From Micromonospora gifhornensis (GTDB lineage Bacteria > Actinomycetota > Actinomycetes > Mycobacteriales > Micromonosporaceae), in assembly GCF_016863515.1 (NCBI RefSeq), contig NZ_BOPA01000019.1, forward strand, positions 62,001 through 126,000: 64,000 nucleotides of DNA, read 5' to 3'. The notes under the pieces were generated by a model, which saw only the letters and a list, made by a program, of their open reading frames with translations, was not told the origin of the DNA and searched no databases. The position numbers and the translations under genes were made by a program. This document shows positions 1 to 8,690 of the stretch, piece after piece (position 1 is the stretch's first letter; every line of letters starts with the position of its first letter).

Positions 1-475
1 CCTTGGGGCCGTCGGGTTCGCGTACCTGCCGCCACAGGGCGTACGAGACGAGCAGCAGCAGCATCGAGACCACGAAGTGGATGCCCACGACCGAGGGGTG
101 CAGCTGGGTGCGTACGGTGATGCCGCCGATCACGGCCTGCGCCACGATGCCCAGCACGACGGCCAGCACGAGGGGCAGCGCTCCCCGCCGACGCGGGCGG
201 TGCGCCAGGACGGCCAGCAGGGCGGCGCCGGCGATCAGCACCAGGACGAAGGTGAGCAGCCGGTTGCCGAATTCGATCACCCCGTGCACGCCCATCTCGG
301 CGGTCGTGGTGTAGGAATCATCGGTGCACCTGGGCCAGGTGGGGCAGCCGAGGCCCGAGGCGGTCAGCCGGACCGCCCCGCCGGTGACGACGATCACCAC
401 GTTCGCCACGATGTTGGCGAACGCGAGGCGGCGGAGCAGCGTGCTGGAGACCGGGAACCGGGCAGGTCGCTTCAC
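1..475 (-). CDS. ctaA: Haem A synthase CtaA/COX15, 3' end outside the window
   Basis: Membrane enzyme that oxidises the C8 methyl of haem O to make haem A for aa3-type cytochrome oxidase. About 158 N-terminal residues are visible. After a basic start comes the family hallmark TGGAVRLTASGLGCPTWPRC in the first membrane segment, then EFGNRLLT, and later GGITVRTQLHPSVVGIHF, which carries haem-coordinating histidines of the family. Hydrophobic segments alternate as expected. I place the start at GTG 475 because a good -10 (TAGGAT, minus strand, 488-483) lies 7 bases upstream, implying a leaderless transcript; GTG 493 in frame is the alternative. It is divergent from sufR. The gene runs off the left edge. 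Confidence 0.93.
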   Translation of the reverse strand, partial: MKRPARFPVSSTLLRRLAFANIVANVVIVVTGGAVRLTASGLGCPTWPRCTDDSYTTTAEMGVHGVIEFGNRLLTFVLVLIAGAALLAVLAHRPRRRGALPLVLAVVLGIVAQAVIGGITVRTQLHPSVVGIHFVVSMLLLLVSYALWRQVREPDGPK

Positions 476-572
476 GGAGCGAATCCTACGCACCGTAGTT
501 GTCCCCGATCGGGTGACTCCGCCCTTTCGGTGGCTCGGATCACCGGACCCCCGTTTGCAGGGCCTGGTCGAA

Positions 573-590
573 TTACGTAACGTGGGCGTT
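573..590 (+). promoter_or_regulatory. Leaderless sufR promoter and candidate SufR operator
   Basis: The 18 bases before sufR contain two touching palindromes, TTACGTAA (573-580) and AACG-TGGG-CGTT (579-590). A -10 like TAACGT (578-583) ends 7 bases before GTG 591, so transcription probably begins at the start codon. SufR proteins repress their own operon, so these palindromes are candidate operators. The promoter reading is moderate; the SufR site is inference. Confidence 0.45.
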
Positions 591-1382
591 GTGAAAAAGG
601 CGGCAGGGCTCCCCGAGCACCCGTCGGCAGCCGATTCGGCCGCCGGCAGCTCGACGCCACCCGCCTCCACCAGGCCGGTAGCGGATGCTACTCCCAGCGC
701 CGACTCGTCGACCCGCAGCCGGGTCACCCAGCTGCTGCTGGAGCGCCGCGCCGCCACCGCCGCTCAGCTGGGCGGCGCGCTGGGGCTCAGCCCGGCGGCG
801 ATCCGCCGGCACCTCGACGCGATGCTCGCCGATGGTGACGTGGTCGCCCGCGAGCAGACGGTACGCGGTCACCGGGGGCGGGGCCGTCCGGCCAAGGTGT
901 TCCTGCTGACCGATGCCGCGCGTAGCCGCTGCGGCACCCACCATTACGACAACATGGCCACCGCCGCGCTGCGGTGGATCGCCCGCACCGGTGGCCCTCG
1001 CGCGGTGGAGGAGTTCGCCGCCGAGCAGGTGGCCGCCCTGGAGGCGCGCTGTCAGGCGGCCCTGGCCGACGCCGGGGACGACCCGATGGCGCGGGCGGAG
1101 GCTCTCGCCGCCGCGCTGACCGCCGAGGGTTACGCTGCCAGTGCGTCCACGATCGCTTCCGGCGGCCAGCTGTGTCAGCACCACTGCCCGGTGGCGCACG
1201 TGGCCGCCGAGTTCCCTGCGCTGTGCGAGGCCGAGACCACGGTGATCTCCCGCCTGGTCGGCACGCACGTGCAACGTTTGGCCACCATCGCGCACGGTGA
1301 CGGGGTGTGCACCACGCACATTCCCGGTTCGCCGCCTGCCCAGTCCGGTACGACCGTCACCACTGTGAGGACAGATAGATGA
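591..1382 (+). CDS. sufR: SufR, Fe-S-sensing repressor of the suf operon
   Basis: Transcriptional repressor of 263 residues. The N-terminal third is a winged helix ([18 protein letters not shown], then a wing [13 protein letters not shown]). Four cysteines, C195-x3-C199-x12-C212-x27-C240, give the C-terminal cluster-ligand pattern expected for the [4Fe-4S] SufR of cyanobacteria and mycobacteria. A long Ser/Pro/Ala-rich N-terminal extension of about 40 residues precedes the HTH. GTG 591 is chosen because a -10 hexamer sits 7 bases upstream; in-frame codons further upstream lie inside ctaA's promoter. The TGA stop overlaps the sufB ATG by four bases, so the two are probably translationally coupled. 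Repression of the operon when cluster supply is adequate is known for the family and inferred here. Confidence 0.92.
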   Translation: MKKAAGLPEHPSAADSAAGSSTPPASTRPVADATPSADSSTRSRVTQLLLERRAATAAQLGGALGLSPAAIRRHLDAMLADGDVVAREQTVRGHRGRGRPAKVFLLTDAARSRCGTHHYDNMATAALRWIARTGGPRAVEEFAAEQVAALEARCQAALADAGDDPMARAEALAAALTAEGYAASASTIASGGQLCQHHCPVAHVAAEFPALCEAETTVISRLVGTHVQRLATIAHGDGVCTTHIPGSPPAQSGTTVTTVRTDR

Positions 1383-2809
1383 CCGAGCAGATCGTCCAGC
1401 CCCTGACCCAGGAGGAGCAGCTCGCCGCCCTCGGTAACTACGAGTACGGCTGGGCCGACCCGGACGTCGCCGGCGCTGTGGCTCAGCGTGGCCTCAACGA
1501 GGCGGTGGTGCGGGACATCTCGGCCAAGAAGAACGAGCCGGCCTGGATGCTCGACCTGCGGCTGAAGGGCCTGCGGCTGTTCGAGCGCAAGCCGATGCCG
1601 GCCTGGGGCGCCGACCTCACCGGGATCGACTTCGACAACATCAAGTACTTCGTGCGGTCCACCGAGAAGCAGGCCACCAGCTGGGAGGACCTGCCCGAGG
1701 ACATCAAGAACACCTACGACAGGCTGGGCATCCCCGAGGCGGAGAAGCAGCGGCTGGTCGCCGGTGTGGCGGCGCAGTACGAGTCCGAGGTGGTCTACCA
1801 CAAGATCCGTGAGGACCTGGAGGAGCAGGGTGTCGTCTTCCTCGACACCGATACCGCCCTCAAGGAGCACGAGGACATCTTCAAGGAGTACTTCGGCACG
1901 GTGATCCCGGTCGGCGACAACAAGTTCGCCGCGCTGAACACGTCCGTGTGGTCCGGTGGCTCGTTCATCTACGTGCCGAAGGGCGTGCACGTGGAGATCC
2001 CGCTGCAGGCGTACTTCCGGATCAACACCGAGAACATGGGCCAGTTCGAGCGGACGCTGATCATCGTCGACGAGGGTGCGTACGTGCACTACGTCGAGGG
2101 CTGCACCGCGCCCATCTACTCCTCGGACTCGCTGCACAGCGCGGTCGTCGAGATCATCGTCAAGAAGAACGCCCGCTGCCGCTACACCACCATCCAGAAC
2201 TGGTCGAACAACGTCTACAACCTGGTCACCAAGCGCGCGGTGTGCCACGAGGGCGCGACCATGGAGTGGATCGACGGCAACATCGGCTCCAAGGTGACCA
2301 TGAAGTACCCGGCGGTCTACATGACCGGCGAGCACGCCAAGGGCGAGGTGCTCTCGGTGGCCATGGCCGGCGAGGGGCAGCACCAGGACGCCGGCGCCAA
2401 GATGGTGCACGCGGCACCGCACACCAGCAGCACCATCGTGTCGAAGTCGATCGCCCGGGGTGGCGGCCGGACCTCGTACCGGGGTCTGGTGCAGGTGCTG
2501 GAGGGTTCGCACAGCAGCGCCAGCACGGTCAAGTGCGACGCCCTGCTGGTGGACACCATCTCCCGCTCGGACACCTACCCGTACGTCGACATCCGCGAGG
2601 ACGACGTCTCGATGGGGCACGAGGCCACCGTCTCCAAGGTCAGCGAGGACCAGCTCTTCTACCTGATGAGCCGGGGCCTGAGCGAGGACGAGGCGATGGC
2701 GATGATCGTGCGTGGCTTCATCGAGCCGATCGCCAAGGAACTGCCGATGGAGTACGCCCTGGAGCTCAACCGCCTGATCGAGCTGCAGATGGAGGGCGCG
2801 GTCGGCTGA
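1379..2809 (+). CDS. sufB: SufB, Fe-S cluster scaffold subunit
   Basis: Core scaffold of the cytoplasmic SufBC2D complex on which Fe-S clusters are assembled. 476 residues, the usual size. The N-terminal part carries [12 protein letters not shown] and the conserved [20 protein letters not shown] beta-helix stretch; the C-terminal part has [20 protein letters not shown], which is typical of SufB and SufD. The start codon overlaps the sufR stop (ATGA). A 77-base gap separates it from sufD. The protein is inteinless, unlike mycobacterial SufB. Confidence 0.97.
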   Translation: MTEQIVQPLTQEEQLAALGNYEYGWADPDVAGAVAQRGLNEAVVRDISAKKNEPAWMLDLRLKGLRLFERKPMPAWGADLTGIDFDNIKYFVRSTEKQATSWEDLPEDIKNTYDRLGIPEAEKQRLVAGVAAQYESEVVYHKIREDLEEQGVVFLDTDTALKEHEDIFKEYFGTVIPVGDNKFAALNTSVWSGGSFIYVPKGVHVEIPLQAYFRINTENMGQFERTLIIVDEGAYVHYVEGCTAPIYSSDSLHSAVVEIIVKKNARCRYTTIQNWSNNVYNLVTKRAVCHEGATMEWIDGNIGSKVTMKYPAVYMTGEHAKGEVLSVAMAGEGQHQDAGAKMVHAAPHTSSTIVSKSIARGGGRTSYRGLVQVLEGSHSSASTVKCDALLVDTISRSDTYPYVDIREDDVSMGHEATVSKVSEDQLFYLMSRGLSEDEAMAMIVRGFIEPIAKELPMEYALELNRLIELQMEGAVG

Positions 2810-2886
2810 CCCCGCCCGGCGGGCCGGCACGTCCGGCCCGCCACCCCAGCACCAGACCGTCGTCGCAAGAACAGACCAAGGACGAG

Positions 2887-4029
2887 ATGACTATCCAGGC
2901 TTCCGCGCCGCCGACCACCAAGTCGCAGGCGCTGCGCTCGTACGACGTCGCCGACTTCCCGGCCCTCACCGGCCTGGAGGAGGAGTGGCGATTCACCCCG
3001 CTCAAGCGGCTGCGCGGGCTGGTCGGTGACGATCGCATCGCCACCGGCACGGTCCGGCACGAGTACGCCGACCTGCCCGAGGGCGTACTGGTGGAGCGGA
3101 TCGGCCGCGACGACCCGCGGGTCGGTACGGTGCTCACCCCGTTCGACCGGGTCAGCGCGCTGGCCTACGGCGGCGTCGAGCAGGCGCTGCTGGTGCGGGT
3201 GGCCCAGGACGCCGTGGTCAGCGGCCCGGCCGTGCTGCGGGTGGTCGGTGAGGGCAGCGAGGGCCTGGCCTTCGGGCACACCGTCGTCGAGGTGGGCCGG
3301 TTCGCCGAGGCGATCCTGGTGCTGGAGCACGTGGGTTCGGCGACGCTGGCGGACAACGTCGAGGTGACCGTCGGGGACGGGGCGAAGCTGACCCTGGTCA
3401 CCGTCGCCGACTGGGCCGACGACGCGGTGCAGGCCCAGCACCTGAAGGTGAAGCTGGGCCGCGACGCGCGGGTGCTGCACGTGCAGGTGAGCCTCGGCGG
3501 TGACCTGGTCCGGCAGTACACCACTGTCGAGTACACCGATCGGGGTGGCGAGGCCGAGCTGTACGGCGTCTACTTCGCCGACTCGGGCCAGCACCTGGAG
3601 CACCGCCAGCTGGTCGACCACACCGTCCCGGACTGCCGCAGCTACGTCGGCTACCGGGGCGCGTTGCAGGGCGAGAGCGCCCACACCGTCTGGGTCGGTG
3701 ACGTGCTGATCCGGGCCGAGGCGACCGGCACCGACACGTACGAGATCAACCGGAACCTGCTGCTCAGCGACGGCGCGCGGGCGGACTCCGTACCGAACCT
3801 GGAGATCGAGACCGGCGAGATCGCCGGTGCCGGTCACGCCAGCGCCACCGGCCGCTTCGACGACGAGCAGCTGTTCTACCTGATGGCCCGGGGCATCCCG
3901 GAGGCCGAGGCCCGCCGGCTGGTGGTGCGCGGCTTCTTCGCCGAGCTGCTGAACAAGATCCCGGTCGAGGAGTTGCGAGAGCGGCTGGGGGAGACCATCG
4001 AGGCGCGGCTGTCCAAGGCGGGCGCCTGA
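2887..4029 (+). CDS. sufD: SufD, Fe-S assembly scaffold subunit
   Basis: Partner of SufB in the SufBC2D scaffold, 380 residues. The C-terminal MARGIPEAEARRLVVRGFF mirrors the matching SufB element, and the centre is a beta-helix with GEAELYGVYFADSGQHLEHR. ATG 2887 is preceded by AAGGACGAG, a reasonable ribosome binding site. The reading frame is open far upstream through sufB, but that stretch is sufB in the wrong frame. The TGA stop overlaps the ATG of the following Rieske gene. Confidence 0.95.
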   Translation: MTIQASAPPTTKSQALRSYDVADFPALTGLEEEWRFTPLKRLRGLVGDDRIATGTVRHEYADLPEGVLVERIGRDDPRVGTVLTPFDRVSALAYGGVEQALLVRVAQDAVVSGPAVLRVVGEGSEGLAFGHTVVEVGRFAEAILVLEHVGSATLADNVEVTVGDGAKLTLVTVADWADDAVQAQHLKVKLGRDARVLHVQVSLGGDLVRQYTTVEYTDRGGEAELYGVYFADSGQHLEHRQLVDHTVPDCRSYVGYRGALQGESAHTVWVGDVLIRAEATGTDTYEINRNLLLSDGARADSVPNLEIETGEIAGAGHASATGRFDDEQLFYLMARGIPEAEARRLVVRGFFAELLNKIPVEELRERLGETIEARLSKAGA

Positions 4030-4355
4030 TGATCCGGATCTGTGCGGTCGAGGACGTGCCGAAGGGCACCGCGATCAGCGCCGATGTCGAGGGCACCCAG
4101 ATCGCGCTGGTGCACGGCGAGGACGACCAGTTCTACGCCGTGTACGACGAGTGCTCGCACGCCGCGGTGGCGCTCTCCGAGGGTGAGGTGGAGGGCTGCA
4201 CGCTGGAGTGCTGGCTGCACGGCTCCCGCTTCGACCTGCGTACCGGCGAGCCGAGCGGCCTGCCCGCGACCGAACCCGTCCCTGTCTACCCCGTCGAAGT
4301 CCGCGACGGCGACATCTACGTCAGTCTGACGCCGAGCAATGGAGTGACCCGATAA
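4029..4355 (+). CDS. Rieske-type [2Fe-2S] ferredoxin in the suf operon
   Basis: Small soluble Rieske protein of 108 residues. The cluster ligands are plain: C42-S-H44 and C61-W-L-H64, the spacing of non-haem Rieske ferredoxins (two Cys, two His). There is no membrane anchor or oxygenase domain. It overlaps sufD by one base at the front and sufC by one base at the back (TAATG), so it is cotranslated with the scaffold genes. A role in electron supply or cluster transfer to SufBCD is an inference from position; it could equally be a client whose maturation is coordinated with the operon. Confidence 0.9.
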   Translation: MIRICAVEDVPKGTAISADVEGTQIALVHGEDDQFYAVYDECSHAAVALSEGEVEGCTLECWLHGSRFDLRTGEPSGLPATEPVPVYPVEVRDGDIYVSLTPSNGVTR

Positions 4356-5128
4356 TGAGCACCCTGGAGATCCGTGACCTGCAGGTGTCGGTCAAGCTGC
4401 CCGAGGGTGAGCTCAAGCCGATCCTGGCCGGTGTCGACCTGACCGTCCGCTCCGGCGAGACCCACGCCATCATGGGCCCGAACGGCTCCGGCAAGTCGAC
4501 CCTGGCGTACTCGATCGCCGGTCACCCGAAGTACGAGATCACCGGCGGTTCGGTGACCCTCGACGGCGTCGACGTGCTGGAGATGTCCGTCGACGAGCGG
4601 GCCCGCGCCGGCCTCTTCCTGGCCATGCAGTACCCGGTCGAGGTGCCCGGTGTGTCGGTGGCGAACTTCCTGCGTACCGCCAAGACCGCCATCGACGGCG
4701 AGGCGCCGAAGCTGCGGACCTGGGGTGCCGAGCTGCGCGGCGCGATGGAGCGCCTGCACATGGACCCGGCGTTCGCCCAGCGCAACGTCAACGAGGGCTT
4801 CTCCGGCGGCGAGAAGAAGCGGCACGAGATCGTGCAGCTGGAGCTGCTCAAGCCGAAGGTGGCCATCCTCGACGAGACCGACTCCGGCCTCGACGTGGAC
4901 GCGCTGCGGGTGGTCAGCGAGGGCGTGAACCGGGTGCGCGACACCGGTGACACCGGCCTGCTGCTGATCACCCACTACACCCGGATCCTGCGCTACATCA
5001 AGCCGGACTTCGTGCACGTCTTCGTGGCCGGCCGGATCGTCGAGCAGGGTGGCCCGGAGTTGGCCGACAAGCTTGAGGAAGAGGGCTACGAGCGGTACGT
5101 GGCCGGGGCCGGTTCGGCGCGGGCCTGA
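4355..5128 (+). CDS. sufC: SufC, ATPase of the Fe-S scaffold
   Basis: ABC-type ATPase that drives conformational change of SufB-SufD. 257 residues. Walker A reads GPNGSGKST, the signature FSGGEKKRHEIVQL and Walker B VAILDETDSGLD, the last being the SufC form with Asp-Ser-Gly-Leu-Asp instead of the transporter consensus. ATG 4355 shares a base with the preceding TAA. An in-frame upstream ATG at 4208 lies inside the Rieske gene and is not used. Confidence 0.96.
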   Translation: MSTLEIRDLQVSVKLPEGELKPILAGVDLTVRSGETHAIMGPNGSGKSTLAYSIAGHPKYEITGGSVTLDGVDVLEMSVDERARAGLFLAMQYPVEVPGVSVANFLRTAKTAIDGEAPKLRTWGAELRGAMERLHMDPAFAQRNVNEGFSGGEKKRHEIVQLELLKPKVAILDETDSGLDVDALRVVSEGVNRVRDTGDTGLLLITHYTRILRYIKPDFVHVFVAGRIVEQGGPELADKLEEEGYERYVAGAGSARA

Positions 5129-5154
5129 TCCCAGAGGAAAGGCTGGTCACGACG

Positions 5155-6459
5155 ATGACCACCATCGCGATCCCGCCGGGGATGCCGCAGTACGACGACG
5201 AGCCGCGCTACGACGTGGCGGCGGTACGTGCCGACTTCCCGATCCTCGGTCGGGAGATCAACGGCCATCCGCTGGTCTACCTCGACAGCGCCAACACCTC
5301 GCACAAGCCGCGTCAGGTGCTCGACGTGCTGCGCGAGCACTACGAGCAGCACAACGCCAACGTGTCCCGGTCGGTCCACACGCTGGGCACCGAGGCCACC
5401 GAGGGGTACGAGTCGGCTCGGGCGAAGGTGGCGTCGTTCATCAACGCGCCGAGCGTCGACGAGGTGGTGTTCACCAAGAACTCCACCGAGGCGATCAACA
5501 TCGTGGCGTACGCCTTCTCCAACGCCTCGCTGCGCGCCGACGCCGACCCTCGGTTCCGGCTCGGCCCGGGTGACGAGATCGTCATCTCCGAGATGGAGCA
5601 CCACTCGAACATCGTGCCGTGGCAGCTGCTGGCCGAGCGCACCGGCGCGACGCTGCGCTGGTTCCCGGTCACCGAGCAGGGCCGGCTGGACGAGTCGGGG
5701 CTGACGGACCTGGTCACCGAGCGGACGAAGATCGTCTCGCTGGTGCACGTGTCAAACATCCTCGGCACGGTCAACGCCACCGCGCGGATCACCGAGCGGG
5801 TCCGCGAGGTGGGCGCGCTGCTGCTGTGGGACTGCTCGCAGTCGGTGCCGCACATGCCGATCGACGTGGTCGACATGGACGCCGACTTCATCGTCTTCAC
5901 CGGGCACAAGATGTGCGGCCCGACCGGCATCGGGGTGTTGTGGGGGCGGTCGGAACTGCTCGCCGCGATGCCGCCGGTGCTCGGTGGCGGTTCGATGATC
6001 GAGACGGTGACGCTGGCCGGCTCGACGTTCGCCGCGCCGCCGGCCCGGTTCGAGGCGGGCACCCCGCCGATCGCCGAGGCGGTCGCGCTGGGTGCGGCCG
6101 TGGACTACCTCACCGCGCTCGACATGCGGGCGATCCAGTGGCACGAGAAGCAGTTGACCGCGTACGCCCTGGATGCTCTGGGTAGCGTGCCCGGCCTGCG
6201 GATCTTCGGCCCGGACGTGCCGGTCGGCCGGGGTGGCACGATCTCCTTCGCCCTCGGCGACGTGCATCCGCACGACGTCGGGCAGGTGCTCGACTCCCTG
6301 GGTGTGCAGGTGCGGGTGGGCCACCACTGTGCCCGGCCGGTCTGCACCCGCTTCGGGGTGCCGGCGATGACCCGGGCCTCGTTCTACCTCTACACCACCA
6401 CCGAGGAGATCGACGCCCTGGTGGCTGGCCTGGAGCAGGTGCGGAAGGTGTTCGAGTGA
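5155..6459 (+). CDS. sufS: SufS, cysteine desulfurase
   Basis: PLP enzyme that removes sulfur from L-cysteine as a persulfide for cluster assembly. 434 residues. The PLP lysine is K252 in FTGHKMCGP, and the persulfide-carrying cysteine is C392 in RVGHHCARPVCTRFG, which has the type II (SufS) RxGHHCA context. It lies 26 bases after sufC with an AGAGGAAAG ribosome binding site. It is followed by sufU, its usual partner in Gram-positive bacteria. Confidence 0.96.
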   Translation: MTTIAIPPGMPQYDDEPRYDVAAVRADFPILGREINGHPLVYLDSANTSHKPRQVLDVLREHYEQHNANVSRSVHTLGTEATEGYESARAKVASFINAPSVDEVVFTKNSTEAINIVAYAFSNASLRADADPRFRLGPGDEIVISEMEHHSNIVPWQLLAERTGATLRWFPVTEQGRLDESGLTDLVTERTKIVSLVHVSNILGTVNATARITERVREVGALLLWDCSQSVPHMPIDVVDMDADFIVFTGHKMCGPTGIGVLWGRSELLAAMPPVLGGGSMIETVTLAGSTFAAPPARFEAGTPPIAEAVALGAAVDYLTALDMRAIQWHEKQLTAYALDALGSVPGLRIFGPDVPVGRGGTISFALGDVHPHDVGQVLDSLGVQVRVGHHCARPVCTRFGVPAMTRASFYLYTTTEEIDALVAGLEQVRKVFE

Positions 6460-6501
6460 GCGGCGACGCAGGAGTCCGCGAGTCGACAGGAGCTCAGCCT
6501 G

Positions 6502-6978
6502 ATGCAGCTTGAATCGCTCTACCAGGAGATCATCCTGGATCACTACAAGCACCCGCAGGGGCGAGGGCTGCGCGACGCCGCCGACCCGGCCGACCGGGTG
6601 GCCGAGGCGCACCACGTCAACCCCACGTGCGGTGACGAGGTGACCGTCCGGGTGGCCACCGACGGTGAGGTGCTGCACGACGTGTCGTACGACGGCATGG
6701 GCTGCTCGATCAGCCAGGCGTCGGCCAGCGTGCTGCACGAGCTGTTGACCGGCCGGGAGGCGGTGGCGGCGTTCCAGGTGCACGAGGCGTTCGTGGCGCT
6801 GATGTCCGGCCGTGGCCAGGTCACGCCGGACGAGGAGGTGCTCGGCGACGGGGTGGCGTTCGAGGGTGTCGCCCGTTATCCCGCCCGGGTCAAGTGCGCG
6901 TTGTTGCCGTGGATGGCGTTCAAGGACGCCGCGGCACGCGCCGGTGTGGGCGCGAGCCCGACGGAGGTGAAGGCATGA
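6502..6978 (+). CDS. sufU: SufU, zinc-dependent sulfurtransferase partner of SufS
   Basis: Accepts the persulfide from SufS and passes it to the scaffold. 158 residues. Ligands of the catalytic zinc are visible: C43 and D45 (NPTCGDEV), C68 (GMGCSISQASAS) and C132 (RVKCALLPW). The 18-22 residue insertion between the second and third cysteine region distinguishes SufU from IscU-type scaffolds. AGGAG lies before the ATG. The end overlaps the next gene by four bases (ATGA). Confidence 0.94.
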   Translation: MQLESLYQEIILDHYKHPQGRGLRDAADPADRVAEAHHVNPTCGDEVTVRVATDGEVLHDVSYDGMGCSISQASASVLHELLTGREAVAAFQVHEAFVALMSGRGQVTPDEEVLGDGVAFEGVARYPARVKCALLPWMAFKDAAARAGVGASPTEVKA

Positions 6979-7412
6979 CCGAGGAAACCAGCACGCCGGA
7001 GGCGGGCGCCGTGGCGACCGACAGCGCGGCGACGCCGGCCACCGATGCGTCGGCGACGCCCGCTGCCGACGGTACGGCAGCGCGCGGCAAGGCCGCCGTG
7101 GCCGACGTCGAGGAGGCGATGAAGGACGTCGTCGACCCGGAGTTGGGCATCAACGTGGTCGACCTCGGCCTGGTGTACGGGGTGCATGTCGACGACGAGA
7201 ACGTGGCCACCCTGGACATGACGCTGACGTCGGCGGCCTGCCCGCTCACCGACGTGATCGAGGACCAGGCCCGCCAGGCGCTGACCACCGGCCCGGGTGG
7301 CGGCCTGGTCAACGACATCCGGATCAACTGGGTCTGGCTGCCGCCGTGGGGTCCGGACAAGATCACCGACGAGGGTCGGGATCAGCTCCGTTCCCTCGGC
7401 TTCAACGTCTGA
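6975..7412 (+). CDS. SufT/PaaD-like (MIP18 family) Fe-S maturation protein
   Basis: Small cytoplasmic protein of 145 residues with a MIP18/DUF59 domain at about 46-145: EEAMKDVVDPELGINVVDLG followed by LTSAACPLTDVIEDQARQAL. The first 45 residues are a low-complexity Ala/Thr/Glu-rich extension. Such proteins act late in Fe-S maturation in actinobacteria and firmicutes, and this gene is the last in the operon, overlapping sufU by four bases. Its client proteins cannot be read from the sequence. Confidence 0.88.
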   Translation: MTEETSTPEAGAVATDSAATPATDASATPAADGTAARGKAAVADVEEAMKDVVDPELGINVVDLGLVYGVHVDDENVATLDMTLTSAACPLTDVIEDQARQALTTGPGGGLVNDIRINWVWLPPWGPDKITDEGRDQLRSLGFNV

Positions 7413-7423
7413 CGCGGACATCC

Positions 7424-7465
7424 AGACGCCCGGAGCACCGGCCACGGCCGGTGCTCCGGGCGTCT
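7424..7465 (+). terminator. Intrinsic terminator of the suf operon
   Basis: Perfect 20-bp inverted repeat (arms AGACGCCCGGAGCACCGGCC and its complement) with a tiny loop, starting 12 bases after the last stop codon and followed by TTT. Confidence 0.92.
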
Positions 7466-7642
7466 TTGCGTGGGTTTGCCGAGGTCAGCCCTTGATTCGC
7501 GGGATGTTAACCGCTGGCGTGAGGCAGCCGCCTCGTGCAAGATCGTGTGCGTGTGCGAGGCGCTTGCGATTGAGCCGTTCCCTGTCACCGTGACCATCGT
7601 CGCGGGTCGACAGCAGAACTCGGCACGTGGCGTCTCGATCCC

Positions 7643-8299
7643 TTGTCGACCGTCGTGACCGGCGCATTCCTGGCCGGTGTGGTCGCCGGCTACGGTGTGG
7701 CCATTCCGGTCGGCGCGATCGCCGTACTCATCCTCGGGCTCGCCGCGCGGACCTCGTTCCGGGTCGGTGCGTCCGCTGCGCTCGGGGTGGCCACTGCCGA
7801 CGGGATCTACGCCGGGGTGGCGGCGTTCGGCGGGGCCGTGGTCGCCGGCTGGCTGGCACCGTTCGCCACGCCGCTGCGACTGGTCGCGGCGGCGGTGTTG
7901 TTGGGCCTGGCCGGTTACGGGGCGTGGCGGGCGCTGCGGCCGCGCGGCGCGGCCGACCCGGCAGCGGACGTCGGCGGGGCTGCGAGACGGGGCCTGGACA
8001 CCCCGATCCGGGCCTTCGCCGGGATCCTCGCGCTGACCCTGCTCAATCCGGCCACAGTCGTCTACTTCACGGCGCTGGTGCTCGGTCGGGTGGAGTTCGG
8101 CGGATCGGGGTTCGCCCTGGCGACCCTGTTCACCCTGGGGGTGTTCCTCGCCTCGGCCAGTTGGCAGTTGCTGATCGCCGCAGGCGGCACGATGGTCGGG
8201 CGGGTGCTCACCGGGGTGCGGGGCAGGCTGGTGACGGCGCTGTCGTCAAGCGCCGTCATCGCCGCGCTCGCCGTCGCCATGCTGCTGAATGGACACTAA
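7643..8299 (+). CDS. LysE/RhtB-family amino acid exporter
   Basis: Inner-membrane efflux protein of about 218 residues with five to six hydrophobic helices. It opens with GAFLAGVVAGYGVAIPVGAIAVLIL, whose polar Pro-Val-Gly stretch is typical of LysE translocators, and has a later LTLLNPATVVYFTAL motif matching the conserved NP of helix 4. The start is unclear: TTG 7643 gives the length shown and GTG 7655 is the alternative; neither has a clear ribosome binding site. It is monocistronic, after the suf terminator. The substrate cannot be told from sequence. Confidence 0.82.
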   Translation: MSTVVTGAFLAGVVAGYGVAIPVGAIAVLILGLAARTSFRVGASAALGVATADGIYAGVAAFGGAVVAGWLAPFATPLRLVAAAVLLGLAGYGAWRALRPRGAADPAADVGGAARRGLDTPIRAFAGILALTLLNPATVVYFTALVLGRVEFGGSGFALATLFTLGVFLASASWQLLIAAGGTMVGRVLTGVRGRLVTALSSSAVIAALAVAMLLNGH

Positions 8300-8690
8300 G
8301 CGACTGTCGTCACGACCGTGGTGACGGTCGTCATCTGCGACAGACACCACAGATATGACGGTTGCATGTTGATCGTGTGGCAGCCAGGTAAAGAAGGCTG
8401 CTGGAGGGACGGTCGGTCCCGTGCGCCGAACGGTTGGATCATGGTCGTCCCGCAGTCGGCCTTGATCATCCGTTCGGTAATGCCTGAGGCTCGAATCAGT
8501 GGAGCTGCGGTCCATTCCTGACTGCCGAGCGCCTGTCGGCCAACGTCCTGCCAGGTGGACCTCACCCTTCCGTCCGATGCCCTGAATTCATCTCGTGTTT
8601 AGGGTGCTGGCAAATCCTGATCATCTTGCCCTCTCCAATACCGAAGGAGAGGGCACGTTTGGTCATTCCCCTTCACAGCTGGGAGCAACC
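8300..8690 (+). promoter_or_regulatory. Intergenic region and 5' leader of the metalloprotease gene
   Basis: A 391-base stretch without a convincing gene. It starts with a short hairpin (ACGACCGT, loop GGTG, ACGGTCGT; 8312-8331) that may end the exporter transcript. Near its end a perfect 10-bp hairpin, TGCCCTCTCC / GGAGAGGGCA with a 9-base loop (8627-8655), lies 35 bases before the TTG start of the metalloprotease. It lacks a run of T, so it reads as an mRNA leader structure or weak attenuator. Confidence 0.4.

Noticed and set aside
1948..2886. In-frame upstream extension of sufD through sufB
   Set aside because: Basic shadow composition; SufD family length and the ribosome binding site fix the start at 2887.
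7490..7600. Possible small RNA or gene between the suf terminator and the LysE gene
   Set aside because: Only short imperfect repeats; no promoter, hairpin with T run, or coding character.
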